Source: Pseudeuparius sepicola (lineage: Eukaryota; Arthropoda; Insecta; Coleoptera; Anthribidae). Taken from it: 64,000 nucleotides of DNA. Under the pieces are notes generated by a model. It saw only the letters and a program-made list of their open reading frames with translations, made no database searches and was not told the DNA's origin. Both the position numbers and the translations under genes were made by a program. Every line of letters starts with the position of its first letter. Position 1 is the first letter of the stretch. Below, piece by piece: positions 43,691-55,464 of this stretch. Location of the stretch: positions 34,695,278-34,759,277 of the forward strand of contig OY987302.1 in the NCBI GenBank assembly GCA_963920635.1, written 5' to 3'.

Positions 43691-43907
43691 TTATATTACA
43701 GTTGCAATCTATATATTTTTTTATTTATACGTTATTATTTTTAATTTTGCTTTAAAAAACCATTATAGTAGTTATAGAAACGGAAGAGAAAGGAAAGTTT
43801 GGGGGGGCACCAAGACGCATCACCGCAGGGGGGCCGGGATACTTTATGACCGCTACTGTATAATTCCCAATCCGTATTCGCCCTTTTGAAAAAATACCAT
43901 CGACACT

Positions 43908-44762
43908 ACCTCGGTAGAAGTTATAGGTACTTTTTAATTTTTTCTACGTGGAAGAGGCCCAATTTTCTGTCTCACCATATCTGATATGTATTTTTAGTGG
44001 AATAAATTTATTGATATTAAAAGCATGTTATGTTGTGTTTGTAGCCTATCACTGTCCAACATCCCAATATTTCCTGTAGAGAAATAACCTTACAAACACA
44101 CAGTCCTGATGTTTTTCTTCAACTGTTCGGACTGTGACCTCTTTTTACATCGTTTTGAGTGAAAAGCTTTTTAACCAACTTTTCCAATAATTATAGAACG
44201 CTCTATACATCACCCACTTTAAAATCAAACTTTTCATTGTAATGACGCATGTTGTGTGGCCACTTAAAAAATCTTTCTAATCCTATTGCTATTTAATATT
44301 TTTGTGCTACTATACGCACCTACGTCTAATAAAATCAACTTCCGATTCATTGTAATTGACAACATATCATTTAAAAATATTGGGGTAAATGCTTCGATGT
44401 CTTTGGCTTAATTTGATGTGTTCCCGATCCAAACAAAATACCTACAGGTACAGGAAAAAATTGCTGAAAATTCTACATTTTGTTACAATAAGTACAAAAT
44501 AAAAGTAAATATATTGATAATAACAAAATATATGTGTAGTTTGCTGTTCATAGTCCGGGCATTTTTCAAGAAGGAATACGCAGCAATTTTCGATGTGTAG
44601 GCTATACCACTGGCAATTTAGGTTTGTGCATCAGAACAGAAAATCCTATAAGTGTGTTGTTAATCTTTTAGTCCATCCATACATCAATAATCTGACGATT
44701 TTCCTGGCCAGATTTCTGTAGATTGTTGATTTAATATTATCTATAAAAGTTTGGCACCTTAC
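43908..44762. other. AT-rich stretch, nothing recognised
   Basis: Single-copy-looking AT-rich DNA with no open frame of family type. The frame at 44,418-44,600 is short and unsupported. Confidence 0.3.
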
Positions 44763-45244
44763 GGTGGGTTTATGCAAGCCAATATAACATAATTTAACAT
44801 TAACGTAACGTAGAAGGGAAGTTAATATATATGCTATTCAATGGGAGCGTTTATGCGGCATAATTTAATGTAACGTAAAAGTTAACAACTTTATTTACGT
44901 TAAAATTTAAAAAAATCTACATGTGTAATTTCATTGCCAACATTAAGAAAAAACTCACAACTAGTGAAAACAAAAACTCACTAGCACTGGTTGTTTATTA
45001 TTTAGGATGGTTATGGGTTAGGTTTTGTATTTTTGTGTCCAGGGGCCGAAGTTCTACTTGGCCCAAGAGGCCTCCAGTGTTGAAATCGAGGACTAATAGA
45101 TTTCGTGCAAAAATTTGATTTTGTCATTTCCCGTTTTTGCACAGACTTAAAATTAGTAAATAATCCTTGCATAAACGTTATACTAAATTCTTATGTTACA
45201 TTACGTTGATATTAAATTACGTTCAATTGTCTTATAAACCCACC
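44763..45244. mobile_element. Candidate MITE, GGTGGGTTTAT ends
   Basis: Inverted ends GGTGGGTTTAT and ATAAACCCACC. Internal motifs of the TAACGTAACGT/TAATTTAA type recur in both orientations. No clear flanking duplication, so confidence is moderate. Confidence 0.55.
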
Positions 45245-45297
45245 TTCAGAATATATCAGAATTCGGTAATAATATCCTTGTTTAAACAAGGATGATA

Positions 45298-45902
45298 CTC
45301 ATAAAATACTTCATCCTATCAGCAATGAATTCCGTATTCCATCATCTATTCTATTCCGGTTGTGTCCCCACACAGAAGCAGTTCTTTGAACAGAACCAAA
45401 TTGCAAGCTACATAGGTGCCTATACAATCATATTGTATATGTATTTGTTTGCAACTATCTGTTTAGTTTACAGGTAATTGTTTCATAAATTTCGAAGCAC
45501 TGGTCAACACTGATGAAAATCTAATATAAAAATTGTATTTCTTTTTGGAAAAGCAGGAAGAACACGGCGTCACGCACGCACGCGTTCGTAAACACAGCCG
45601 CGATTTGCCGCTATCCCTTTTATCACAAGATCCTAGTAATCGGCTTGTTTATCTCAACAGTTTAGAGGTTTTTAATTCATAATAGTAATTATTATTTTAT
45701 CTTCATCGTCGATGGAGGAAGGAATCAATCAACGTCTTTATCCATAAATTGAACACGGCGCGCAATTTTTAGGTTATGAAAAATTCCAAGTCAAACGCTG
45801 TCAATTGACAAATGACCAAAAATGACTTCGGTGGCCATCTTGGAATTGGTACGGTTCGTGGCGCCCCCTACTTCAATGAGCAGGCCAGAAAGGACGCGAA
45901 GT
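45298..45902 (+). repeat. 605-bp direct repeat, copy 1
   Basis: Nearly identical to 46,544-47,149. It begins TCATAAAATACTTCATCC and ends GGACGCGAAGTGA. An open frame at 45,292-45,477 (hydrophobic, SAMNSVFHHLFYSG) is followed by a GT; it could be an old exon but has no known family. Fragments also occur at 33,368-33,419 and 55,429-55,456 (GGAAGGAATCAATCAACG). Confidence 0.9.
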
Positions 45903-46543
45903 GAACAAACAATATAAATTGATAACTTTTGATTTTATATTATGACAGCCTGGAATGCTTATTTCTTCAATTATTTTATCATTTTTTACGTAGAATTTGT
46001 ATAGGTTTAAGAAATTAAAGTCTTTGTTAGAGATGTGTTTAATTATAGCCAGAAAGATTTCTTCCGTCCTCACGAAGATTTTGAAAGCAGCTTCTGTAGT
46101 ATATAGCAAGGATCTTGGTTTATACTCTTTGTAACAAACAAGTTTCGAAAAATATTTAAAAAAAATTTTCGGTACTACTAATTTATAACATACCTACTTC
46201 GCAATTAATTTTCTTGAAAATTATTTTCAAAATATAACCTGCGGAGTGGTATAACACATTTTGTTGGATTTTGTTTAAGCCACTAATATTGTAATCCCAG
46301 CCAACAGGTAGCAATGGGAAATTAATATGTTCCTTTCTTTTAACAGGCACATCCTTATTGGACTTAAAGATAATGTCTATGTCTGCCAAATTTTCAGTAT
46401 TTCCTGAGCTGCTGTAACTCCCCTGACTTCTAGAAAAATCTATACATTGAAAAATTGATAAATTCTTTAAAATTTGTCTGCACTGTACAGCACAAGGGGC
46501 ACTTTGACGATGTCTCATCTGACCAAAAGGGTTTTCCAAGCAG
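45903..46543 (-). pseudogene. P-like (THAP9-like) transposase C-terminal fragment
   Basis: On the minus strand, DCLENPFGQMRHRQSAPCA matches the E-N-x-F-x-x-I-R block of P-element-type transposases. Downstream is HSAGYILKIIFKKINC, the A-G-Y-x-x-K...C block, then after a stop FKIFVRTEEIFLAIIKHISN. The fragment is framed exactly by the two 605-bp repeats and lacks the catalytic N-terminal half. It has stops. It may belong with the minus-strand THAP exon at 51,674-51,826. Confidence 0.68.
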
Positions 46544-47149
46544 TCATAAAATACTTCATCCTATCAGCAATGAATTCCATATTCCATCATCTATTCTATT
46601 CCGGTTGTGTCCCCACACAGAAGCAGTTCTTTGAACAGAACCAAATTGCAAGCTACATAGGTGCCTATACAATCATATTGTATATGTATTTGTTTGCAAC
46701 TATCTGTTTAGTTTACAGGTAACTGTTTCATAAATTTCGAAGCACTGGTCAACACTGATGAAAATCTAATATAAAAATTGTATTTCTTTTTGGAAAAGCA
46801 GGAAGAACACGGCGTCACGCACGCACGCGTTCGTAAACACAGCCGCGATTTGCCGCTATCCCTTTTATCACAAGATCCTAGTAATCGGCTTGTTTATCTC
46901 AACAGTTTAGAGGTTTTTAATTTATAATAGTAATTATTATTTTATCTTCATCGTCGATGGAGGAAGGAATCAATCAACGTCTTTATCCATAAATTGAACA
47001 CGGCGCGCAATTTTTAGGTTATGAAAAATTCCAAGTCAAACGCTGTCAATTGACAAATGACCAAAAATGACTTCGGTGGCCATCTTGAAATTGGTACGGT
47101 TGGTGGCGCCCCCTACTTCAATGAGCAGGCCAGAAAGGACGCGAAGTGA
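46544..47149 (+). repeat. 605-bp direct repeat, copy 2
   Basis: Copy of 45,298-45,902 with only a few substitutions. Unlike copy 1 it continues into GCCGTAAATCGTAGGAGGCC, which is also joined to this repeat at 33,368-33,395, so copy 2 has the original right border and copy 1 is truncated. Confidence 0.9.
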
Positions 47150-47595
47150 GCCGTAAATCGTAGGAGGCCATGATACAAACTATACTGGAACATGTTTTAC
47201 AAACTTAACAATAATGATAATGTTTATTTATTGAAATAGCCCAATCAATAGAGACATAAAAATATCGTTACCTTGCAAAAGGTCGTGGAGAAATAATTTT
47301 TGGCATGGACCTCTATTTTGGTAAGCCTAATAAAACCGCAAGTTTTCGACCTTGAGGCATTGCCTCGGGCATTGCGGCTCGCGCCTCCATAATGAAAAAT
47401 AAGTACAGAAAATCGGTTTTTCACAAATATCTCCTAAACAGTGTGACCTACGTGAATTGTATTTATTATAACTTGAGGAAATAGTCCATATCTTGAAGTG
47501 GAGTGGGAGAATACAACGATAAGGGAAAAAACTTACAGTCTCAGCTCCACAAACACAACTAACTATTATAAAATTGTAGATTATTAAATTTCTTA

Positions 47596-48932
47596 CACTG
47601 AAAGAATTACTTTGCTATGGTTAGTAAGAACTCAATTACCACAGCAAAATATCTGCATTAACTAGGCGCCGAGTGAGTTACTTTGCTACCGCAGCAAAGC
47701 ACGCTTTGCTAAAGACAACTCAATTGCAGTAGGTAAGCAGTTTTGTTGAAAATCACTATGCTGTGATAATTCAACCCTTGTATTAAGGCAAGTGAGTCAG
47801 CTCACTAACCACAAGTGAGTTGCTTAGCTACCATAGCAAATAATTTTATTGTGGTTTTGTAGGTTTTGTTGCTGTAATTGAATCAGCTCATTAATGACAA
47901 TTAAGCTGCTCACTAGCCACAAGTGAGTTGCTTACCTACCATAGCAAAAAATTTATTTGTTGCCGGCGTCTTTAAAGGTTCGTAAAAATTAATATCTTCA
48001 GACTTAATGTCCGCTTGGTTATTAATAAGCATTATATTTATCATCATATTATACATAATCTGCATCCTGTCAAAAGTGTAAAACATAGCGCAGCCAGATT
48101 TTTTGTTTTTGCTGTAGTTTCCCATTTCATGTTTTTTTAATAACATGTTGTTCACGCGGCAACCCTACAGGTTTCTTCTACACATCCTAACGTGTCCCCA
48201 AAAAATATCTTTGAGATTGAGACGGCCACTTAATAAAGAATATATTAGGGATTTGTAGTGAATGACTCAACCTGTTATAAAGAAGACATGAAATGGGAAA
48301 AACTACAGGAAAAACAAAAAATCTGGCTGCGCTATGTTTTATACTTTTGACAGGATGCCAGATTATGTATAATATAATGATAATGTGCTACCAAGCGGAC
48401 ATTAAGTATGAAAATATTAATTTTTACGTACCTTCAAAGACGGCAATGTTCCCAGAAAACAATGATGCCAGAGCTGTCTAGGTCTATGTAGACGATCAGT
48501 ACGATCATCACGGACCAACAACTGCGCGACGACTGCGGCGGGGCCGCCTGGCGGGCTCAGGCTTGCCGGCTAGCGCAAGCGCATTTGCAACTCACCGTTA
48601 ATTTTAGCAAAGCAACTCACTTGTTGTAAGTGAGGGCTCGCTAGCCACAAATGAGCAGTTGAATTACCATAGCTGAGTGCATTGCAGCAGACTGCACTCA
48701 CCTGTAGTAACAAAACGACTGGCTTCATGTAAGTAAGTGGGCTCACTAAAAGGAATTTCTAGTGACCTATCCTTTAACCGCAAGTAAAAATTTTGCTGTG
48801 GTAGCAAAGAAGTTTTAGCAAAACAGGTTTACTTGCCACAGCAATTTTTTTTTTGCTATGACAGCATAATATCTATTTACCGCAGCAAAAAAATCTTAGC
48901 AAAGCAACTCACTTGGCGGAATACTTTCAGTG
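47596..48932 (-). mobile_element. CACTG-ended element, copy B, TA duplication
   Basis: Inverted relative to copy A. Ends CACTGAAAG...CTTTCAGTG with TA at 47,594-47,595 and 48,933-48,934. The sequence right of it (CTTCTTAATGGCAGCCTG) is found without the insertion at 52,270-52,295, giving an empty site. Middle portions duplicate or invert pieces of copy A. Confidence 0.82.
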
Positions 48933-48934
48933 TA

Positions 48935-49173
48935 CTTCTTAATGGCAGCCTGTTTAGAAACGCGGATAAATCGTATTTTAAAATGCAAGTAGGTATACCC
49001 GACCGTGATCACCGTTTGGGCCCACGCAAACGGTATGCCTTTGCCACTTCAACTATCTTATTTTACTTGCATTTTATTGTGGATTCATGGCAGCCTGGGT
49101 GAAATCGTGAAATCTATTTGCCGCAGCAAAAAAATCTTAGCAAAGCAACTCACTTGGCGGAATTCTTTCAGTG
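48935..49173. repeat. Arm fragment of the 51.96-kb element plus CACTG end
   Basis: 48,935-49,108 is a copy of the inverted arm found at 52,140-52,290 and 54,669-54,842. 49,109-49,173 is a 65-bp end of a CACTG element (TCTTAGCAAAGCAACTCAC...CTTTCAGTGTA), so two CACTG ends bracket the arm fragment. Confidence 0.7.
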
Positions 49174-49777
49174 TACATTTTTATATAACACTTTTTTCTA
49201 TAAGACAAATAATTTCTGAGATATTAAGTTAAAAAGTAAATAAAAATCGAAGAAAAAGTTAAATCTCTTAATCTGACCGTCTTCTGGCTTCCTGTTGCGA
49301 ATTCCTTGGCCCCACGACCCTATTTGAGATCTCCTATCGCCTCGGTCTCGGCCCCTACAGTTTTCGGACGGCACTGTACCTCCAAATTTATATCTGCCTA
49401 TTTACCGCACCTTCCCAGGATCGAAATTTAACATTGCGATTTTGGCCGTATTTAAGCCCTAAAAAATATCGCTTATGATTTTTTTTGTATTTTACTCCTT
49501 TCCACACCACCCTTGAGGTGGAGTTAGTGGCGCGTTTTTTTTTTCAAAGTGGTGCAAAAAGGACAGTTTTACCATGGGCGAGGAGGCCGCCGAGCGGCCG
49601 ACGAGCGTTTTCGGGGCTAGGCGGGTACAATTCACGTAGGTCACACTGTTTAGGAGATATTTTTTTGCGAAAAACTGATTTTTTGTACTTATTTTCCAAT
49701 ATGGCGGTGCGGGCGGCAATTCCTCAAGGTCGAAAACTTGTGGTTTTATTATCTCTCCATGACCTTTTGTAAGGTAA

Positions 49778-51673
49778 AATGTACTTATTGCCTGGGCTAA
49801 AATATAACATTGAAAAATAATTAACATCTTTTTAGAAATAATACTTTATATGGTTTAATACAAATTCAACTAAGTTATGGTATTCTTGGCTGGAGGGGAG
49901 TGAATCTAAATTACTTAATAAAACTAGAAACTAGAAAATTTACTTATTTTCGTAATTTAGGGTTTCCAAATAATTCTTGCACTACGTATGTTTACATACG
50001 TTTAATGTGATTCAAGTGTTTACTAGGGAGAGAAAGTCGCATGGAGGGGCATAACGCTTTTTCCTTACGTGACGAAAATATACAAAAATAAAGTTTAAGC
50101 TACCTAAACATAATAAAACGCTGCCATCAAATGCTATTTTTTTTATCAGCAAGAAATTCGTAATGGAACATTAATACATATAAGCTCACACATTTAACTG
50201 ACTAGGGGAGGGTGGTACCCAGTGAGACAAAAAATACTTTTTTATACATAACACACCGATTTACAGAAAAACAGGTTTTATTTTAATACTGTCTTTTGAA
50301 CTTACATTGCGCATATCTATTAACATAATAAAAATTAAAATATATCTCTTATGTATGTAACAAAAAATTAACTATTTTTTTCTGAAAATGTCTCGCTGTG
50401 TACCACTGGATGGGACACATTGAGACATAATGTCAATAGTGAGAGATCGTAGGAAAACAGAAGCTAATACTCTTTGGTGATATAGATAGGCAGGAAAAAA
50501 AATTCTAATCCAACACCAAACTTATAAATACTTCTCAAAGAAAACACATAGGCTCTTGATTTAAGAAATGTGCTTATTGGCATTTCTTACCTTAACATTT
50601 GCGTACAAGATAAGAGAAGGGAACGCATTTTTGAGATTTTTGGGTTATAACTCTTAACTCTGTGATTACAATTTAAAATTTCAAAAATAATAAACCTTTG
50701 GTACACACTGAAATAAGTGTCTCAGTATGTACCTATTGGCTTGTCTCAGTGTCTACCATTCCCCAAAATTCATGGGAGATAGAATTTTACACAAAAAGGG
50801 TTCTTTATATAAAATTCCTACCCGTGTTAACTTCTTTTTTGTCCGATTTTGTTGGTCTTGGTGAAAATAAACCTCCTTCAAAACTGTCTCTGACAGTTAT
50901 TATAAATTCTAAACTATACTTACAAGTAAGATTTTGTAAGTATTTTATTGCTATTTATTCGTGGCGTTTTTTCCTATAGGAGGTTTCGAAAAAATGTATT
51001 AGGACAAGTATTTACGAATTAAATATTACACTCTCTTTCCAAATTTGACGATAGGAAGAATTTTCTAATTGTAAACAACTTTTTTCGTATTTTTTTAGTT
51101 TTCTCCTTTCGAGAAGCAACGAAAATTTTGAAAAAATTAACAAAATAGGTCGATTTTAATGCATTCAAAAAATTATGGGGGTGGAAGTTTTGATGTGGAA
51201 GATCCTGTATAGTTTTCTGGAATACGTCTCTTCGTTAAGAGAATTTTGTAGTAGAAAAATTTACTTTACAGTAACAAAATATTATAAGCCAATCCAAAGT
51301 TGTCACGCACAACTTATCTAATATATCCATATACTTACATTTTTATTATTCCATGAAACGAAAAATGCCTAGGTATGCCGATCCAGTAAATATACCTAAC
51401 AGGTTTTACCTCCTTGAAGGCAAAAACTTTAGATTTATCTCTTTATCATTGGGAAATTTTCATAAAAATTCTAATAAGGGGTTTGTATAACCTTATGGAC
51501 TTTTATTGAAAACGGATAGGTATACTAATATTTAATATTAATTTAGGTACCTTATGTTATGTTGCTGATGCAGATTAAGAAAATTATTCTGCAGATTAAA
51601 ATCACAGATTAAACAAAAAATAAAAATGAACTAGATACTTATGTAATTAAATTTACTTACCTAAGGTACGTAC
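49778..51673. other. AT-rich intron-like region with one candidate MITE
   Basis: No gene recognised. 50,205-50,764 may be a MITE: GGGGAGGGTGG...CAGTGAGACA at the left against TGTCTCAGTGTCTACCATTC at the right, with TGTCTCA motifs repeated inside. If the minus-strand P-like gene is real, this lies within its intron. Confidence 0.35.
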
Positions 51674-51826
51674 CTCGCAAATTTTCGTATCTTTTCCAAC
51701 TCTCATGTTAGGGTATTTCATTTGCACTTTCCATCGTGCTCGTTCTTCTGCGCTTTTTGGAAAGGGTGTTAAGAAAAATCCATCCTGCTCAGAATTCTTG
51801 CAGTTTCTTATTACACAAGATGTCAT
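51674..51826 (-). CDS. THAP zinc-finger first exon, minus strand
   Basis: ATG complementary to 51,824-51,826 and a 51-codon exon: MTSCVIRNCKNSEQDG (C-x4-C), FFLTPFPKSAEERARW and YPNMRVGKDTKICE, ending exactly at a GAG|GTACGT donor (intron from 51,673 downward). The spacing Cys-x4-Cys, Phe-Pro, Arg-x-x-Trp and terminal Ile-Cys is the first half of a THAP domain; the C-x2-H half should be in the next exon, which I did not find. A P-like transposase fragment lies 5 kb downstream on the same strand, so this may be the 5' exon of a P-like gene. Confidence 0.72.
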
Positions 51827-52299
51827 TTTTAACTTTTAACACTCCTTTTTGCAAAAGAAAATGAGTACGCTCAATAATTTGTTGACAGTTTGTTGACAAA
51901 CTGCCACCCGCCAAGATAAGAATATAATAAAAACAATGTTACTAGACCTGCCAAAATCTTGGACCGGGAGATAGTGACAGATTTTGGGACGTGATTTTAC
52001 CCAGTATGCCTTTTGGAGGGTACTATAGTACGCATATTCTGTTGTTAATAACTGATAAACTAAACAGTCATCACGGGTCCTTCATATATTAAAATTAATT
52101 ATCATTTGTTTGCAAATTAAGCGTTTTGATACGATTTCACCCAGGCTGCCATGAATCCACAATAAAATTCAAGTAAAATAAGATAGTTGAAGTGGCAAAG
52201 GCATACCGTTTGCGTGAGCCCAAACGGTGATCACGGTCGGGTATAAAATACGATTTATCCGCGTTTCTAAACAGGCTGCCATTAAGAAGTATACATGCT

Positions 52300-53816
52300 T
52301 GAGTGATACATCAGCTACAGAAAAAATGGCATACCGTTTGCGCATGTCCAAGTATACCTCACATTAAAAACATCTAGTACAGTTATTGAACAAGTCAGTA
52401 TCCGTCATTTAAATCAGTATGCCATTATGTTTCCATGCAGTTTATGATAGCGTATGTTGCATATAAAATTGGCATAGCGATCACGGCAGTCATAAGTACA
52501 GGCATACGCAAGATAAGTTGCAAAAGGGTTAATGAAATTTCCGTGTTTTTAATCAGTATGCTTCTTTGTCTTTCATTCAATTTTGATGTATTTATATGGT
52601 ATATTGAATGGCATACCGTTTGATAAAGTCCGAGGCTGGCAAAGTATACAGTTATGATAATCCAGTAAAGTCAATTGGATTTATATGGGTAATAATGCAA
52701 TTCATTGGGTAAGAAAAATTTTCTTATCCATCGATAGTACATCATATAGAAAGCTTAAATCCGAATTTTCGACCATCAACCCCTTGCAGGTTTTCCGCCA
52801 TCTTGAATTTCGTGGTAAATTAGTTTTTCGCGGATAACAGCTGTATTTTTAATTTTACCAAAAAAAATAGTCGATACCATTTTTAAAGGAAAAAAAGTGC
52901 TCTGCAAATTGGTTCTCTTGTCATTTTCTTGCATTTTGCATATATAACAAGTTATAAGAACATAATCTTGAAAAAAGGGGTTGCAACTTTTTTCACATCT
53001 CATATCTTTTTTTCTGCTAACGACAGCGCGAAATTTTCTTAACAAAAGTTGTTCACTACAAAATTACCTATGATATTTGTCTGAACAAGTTTTTTCTATC
53101 AGCAATCTCCTGGCACCTCGTAGCGCCAAAGTACGCGCGCTATAGGTACCTTGACTGTACTTTGCAAAATTTCCTAAGTTTTTTACCTGACTGTACTTAG
53201 GACGAAAAGTTGAGTTTTTCGGACGGATGCAGACTTCACCGGCCGAGGCGCAGTCGAGGCTGGCGAACCGCAGGAGTACGTGTATCGTACAATATTTTTT
53301 ATTCGAATATGCTTAGATATATATACTTATTTTAAAAAAAGTAGAAAATTAAGATCAGAAATGATATACTGTTTAGTTTTCATTGCAATAAATCCTAGTT
53401 ACCTATGAACTTGTAGTCGGCCATGGAATAGAGCAAACTATTGAACTGTCAATGTGCCTGAATAGAAACTCAGTGTATACTCGAACGTTCGTTGTGCTAG
53501 CGACAAACAATGAGCGATTGTTTTGTGTGCGAATGAACGTTCAATTCAATAGCGAGTTAATATTGAACGTGTTCTCAAGAGGGGCTACACCTCCAAACGC
53601 AGGGACTTGACCGAAATAAGGGGGAAACAATGACTGGATGCGCAGTGAAAATTAGGTACTTTGTATGCTATTTTTCGTACCATAAACTCTCACAATTGAT
53701 ATGCCATTTTATTTTTGCGAACTTTATAATTAAATTGAAGTATAAACTTAAAGGCATACTGATTATAATGACGGCAAATTTTTTCTCAATTTCGCAACGT
53801 TTCTTTTTAATTTGAG
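52300..53816. other. Interior of the 3-kb element, no recognised gene
   Basis: AT-rich with GCATACCGTTTG-type repeats at the start. A short GC-richer part near 53,220-53,280 precedes further AT-rich DNA. No transposase motif found in any frame. Confidence 0.3.
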
Positions 53817-54666
53817 TATATTATACATAATCTGGCATCCTGTCAAAAGTATAAAACATAGCGCAGCCAGATTTTTTGTTTTTCCTGTAGTTTTTCCCAT
53901 TTCATGTTTTTTTAATAACATGTTGTTCACGCGGCAACCCTACAGGTTTCTTCTACACATCCTAACGTGTCCCCAAAAAATATCTTTGAGATTGAGACGG
54001 CCACGTAATAAAGAATATATTAGGGATTTGTAGTGAATGACTCAACATGTTATAAAGAAGACATGAAATGGGAAAAACTACAGGAAAAACAAAAAAATAT
54101 GGCTATAATATAATGATAATGTGCTACCAAGCAGACATTAAGTATGAAAATATTAATTTTTACGTACCTTCAAAGACGGCAATGTTCCCAGAAAACAATG
54201 ATGCCAGAGCTGTCTAGGTCTATGTAGACGATCAGTACGATCATCACGGACCAACAACTGCGCGACGAGTGCGGCGGGGCCGCCTGGCGGGCTCAGGTTT
54301 GCCGGGTAGCGCAAGCGCATTTGCAACTCACCGTTAATTTTAGCAAAGCAACTCACTTGTTGTAAGTGAGGGCTCGCTAGCCACAAATGAGCAGTTGAAT
54401 TACCACAGCTGAGTGCATTGCAGCAGACTGCATTCACCTGTAGTTACAAAACGACTGGCTTCATGTAAGTAAGTGGCCTCACTAAAAGGAATTTCTAGTG
54501 ACCTATCCTTTAACCGCAAGTAAAAATTTTGCTGTGGTAGCAAAGAAGTTTTAGCAAAACAGGTTTACTTGCCACAGCAATTTTTTTTGCTATGACAGCA
54601 TAATATCTATTTACCGCAGCAAAAAAATCTTAGCAAAGCAACTCACTTGGCGGAATACTTTCAGTG
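53817..54666 (-). mobile_element. CACTG-ended element, copy C, truncated
   Basis: Same family as copies A and B and colinear with the right part of copy B; the left end is missing. It ends CTTTCAGTG followed by TA and the same flanking arm sequence as copy B, meaning the flank-plus-element unit was copied together. Confidence 0.8.
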
Positions 54667-55464
54667 TACTTCTTGATGGCAGCCTGTTTAGAAACGCGGA
54701 TAAATCGTATTTTAAAATGCAAGTAGGTATACCCGACCGTGATCACCGTTTGGGCCCACGCAAACGGTATGCCTTTGCCACTTCAACTATCTTATTTTAC
54801 TTGAATTTTATTGTGGATTCATGGCAGCCTGGGTGAAATCGTATCAAAACGCTTAATTTGCAAACAAATGTTAATTAATTTTAATATATGAAGGACTCGG
54901 GATGACTGTTTAGTTTATCAATTATTAACAACAGAATATGCGTACTATAATACCCTCCAAAAGGCATACTGGGTAAAATCACGTCCCAAAATCTGTCACT
55001 ATCTCCCGGTCTATCTGTTGTCCAACCTTTGTTAAAACGAATAACTGTCACTTTTCGTGTCATACAGGGCCTCTAGACAAGGCCATACAACTACTGGAGT
55101 ATCGACCTAGTGCTTATTCATCACGCATCGTCCGACGTCCAGCTGTTTTTGCTGCCGGTTATTTGCCGTGTTCGCGAGTTCATCGTTTTCTTATTTCCGT
55201 TACATGTATTTGGTGGATACAGTAGTGTGCAGTGGTGTTCTAGTCCGATAATTAGTGTGTGCATATCAAAAACATTTAATGTTTTGAGCCATCAGATAAA
55301 CGATAAATACGGAGGTTAGGAAGTGAAAGTGTGTTTTGTTGTACCAAAATGAGTGTTTTCTTGTGGTTGTAGAATCGATGGAAATCAACGGTTGTAGCCA
55401 TGCCCTAGAAGTGTTGTGTCCCAAATTCGTCGATTGAGGAAGGAATCAATCAACGCCCAAATTG

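Larger units (their letters stand above)
41098..43858 (+). mobile_element. hAT transposon relic, 8-bp duplication
   Basis: Terminal inverted repeats CAGTGGCGGTTATAAC and CAGTAGCGGTCATAA. Flanks TATAATCC (41,090-41,097) and TATAATTC (43,859-43,866) match at 7 of 8 positions. The 3' half encodes a decayed hAT transposase; the 5' end is split by another insertion. Confidence 0.85.
38612..43907. mobile_element. Outer 5.3-kb element with AAAAGGGCGAA motifs
   Basis: The left end CGATGGTATTTTGGCAAAAG and the right end, reverse-complemented CGATGGTATTTTTTCAAAAG, are inverted. Further AAAAGGGC(G/C)AA motifs occur at about 38,692, 39,001, 39,033 and 40,123, like subterminal transposase sites. A non-LTR fragment and a hAT relic sit inside. 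I could not settle the flanking duplication. The terminal exon at 39,609-39,973 may belong to this element. Confidence 0.5.
47268..49777. mobile_element. Element with about 180-bp inverted ends, split by CACTG element
   Basis: TTACCTTGCAAAAGGTCGTG at the left is inverted against CATGACCTTTTGTAAGGTAA at the right. The arms continue through AAGTTTTCGACCTTGAGG and CCTAAACAGTGTGACCTACG. A CACTG-ended element and fragments of another inverted-repeat element fill the middle. No transposase seen. Confidence 0.65.
51962..55011. mobile_element. 3-kb element with about 340-bp inverted arms
   Basis: GACCGGGAGATAGTGACAG at the left is inverted against CTGTCACTATCTCCCGGTC at the right. The arms continue through CAGTATGCCTTTTGGAGGG and AATTAAGCGTTTTGATACG to about 52,300 and 54,670. 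Repeated GCATACCGTTTG motifs (52,180-52,630) lie inside the left arm and next to it. A truncated CACTG element sits inside next to the right arm. An open frame on the minus strand at 52,776-53,045 has no family. Confidence 0.72.
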
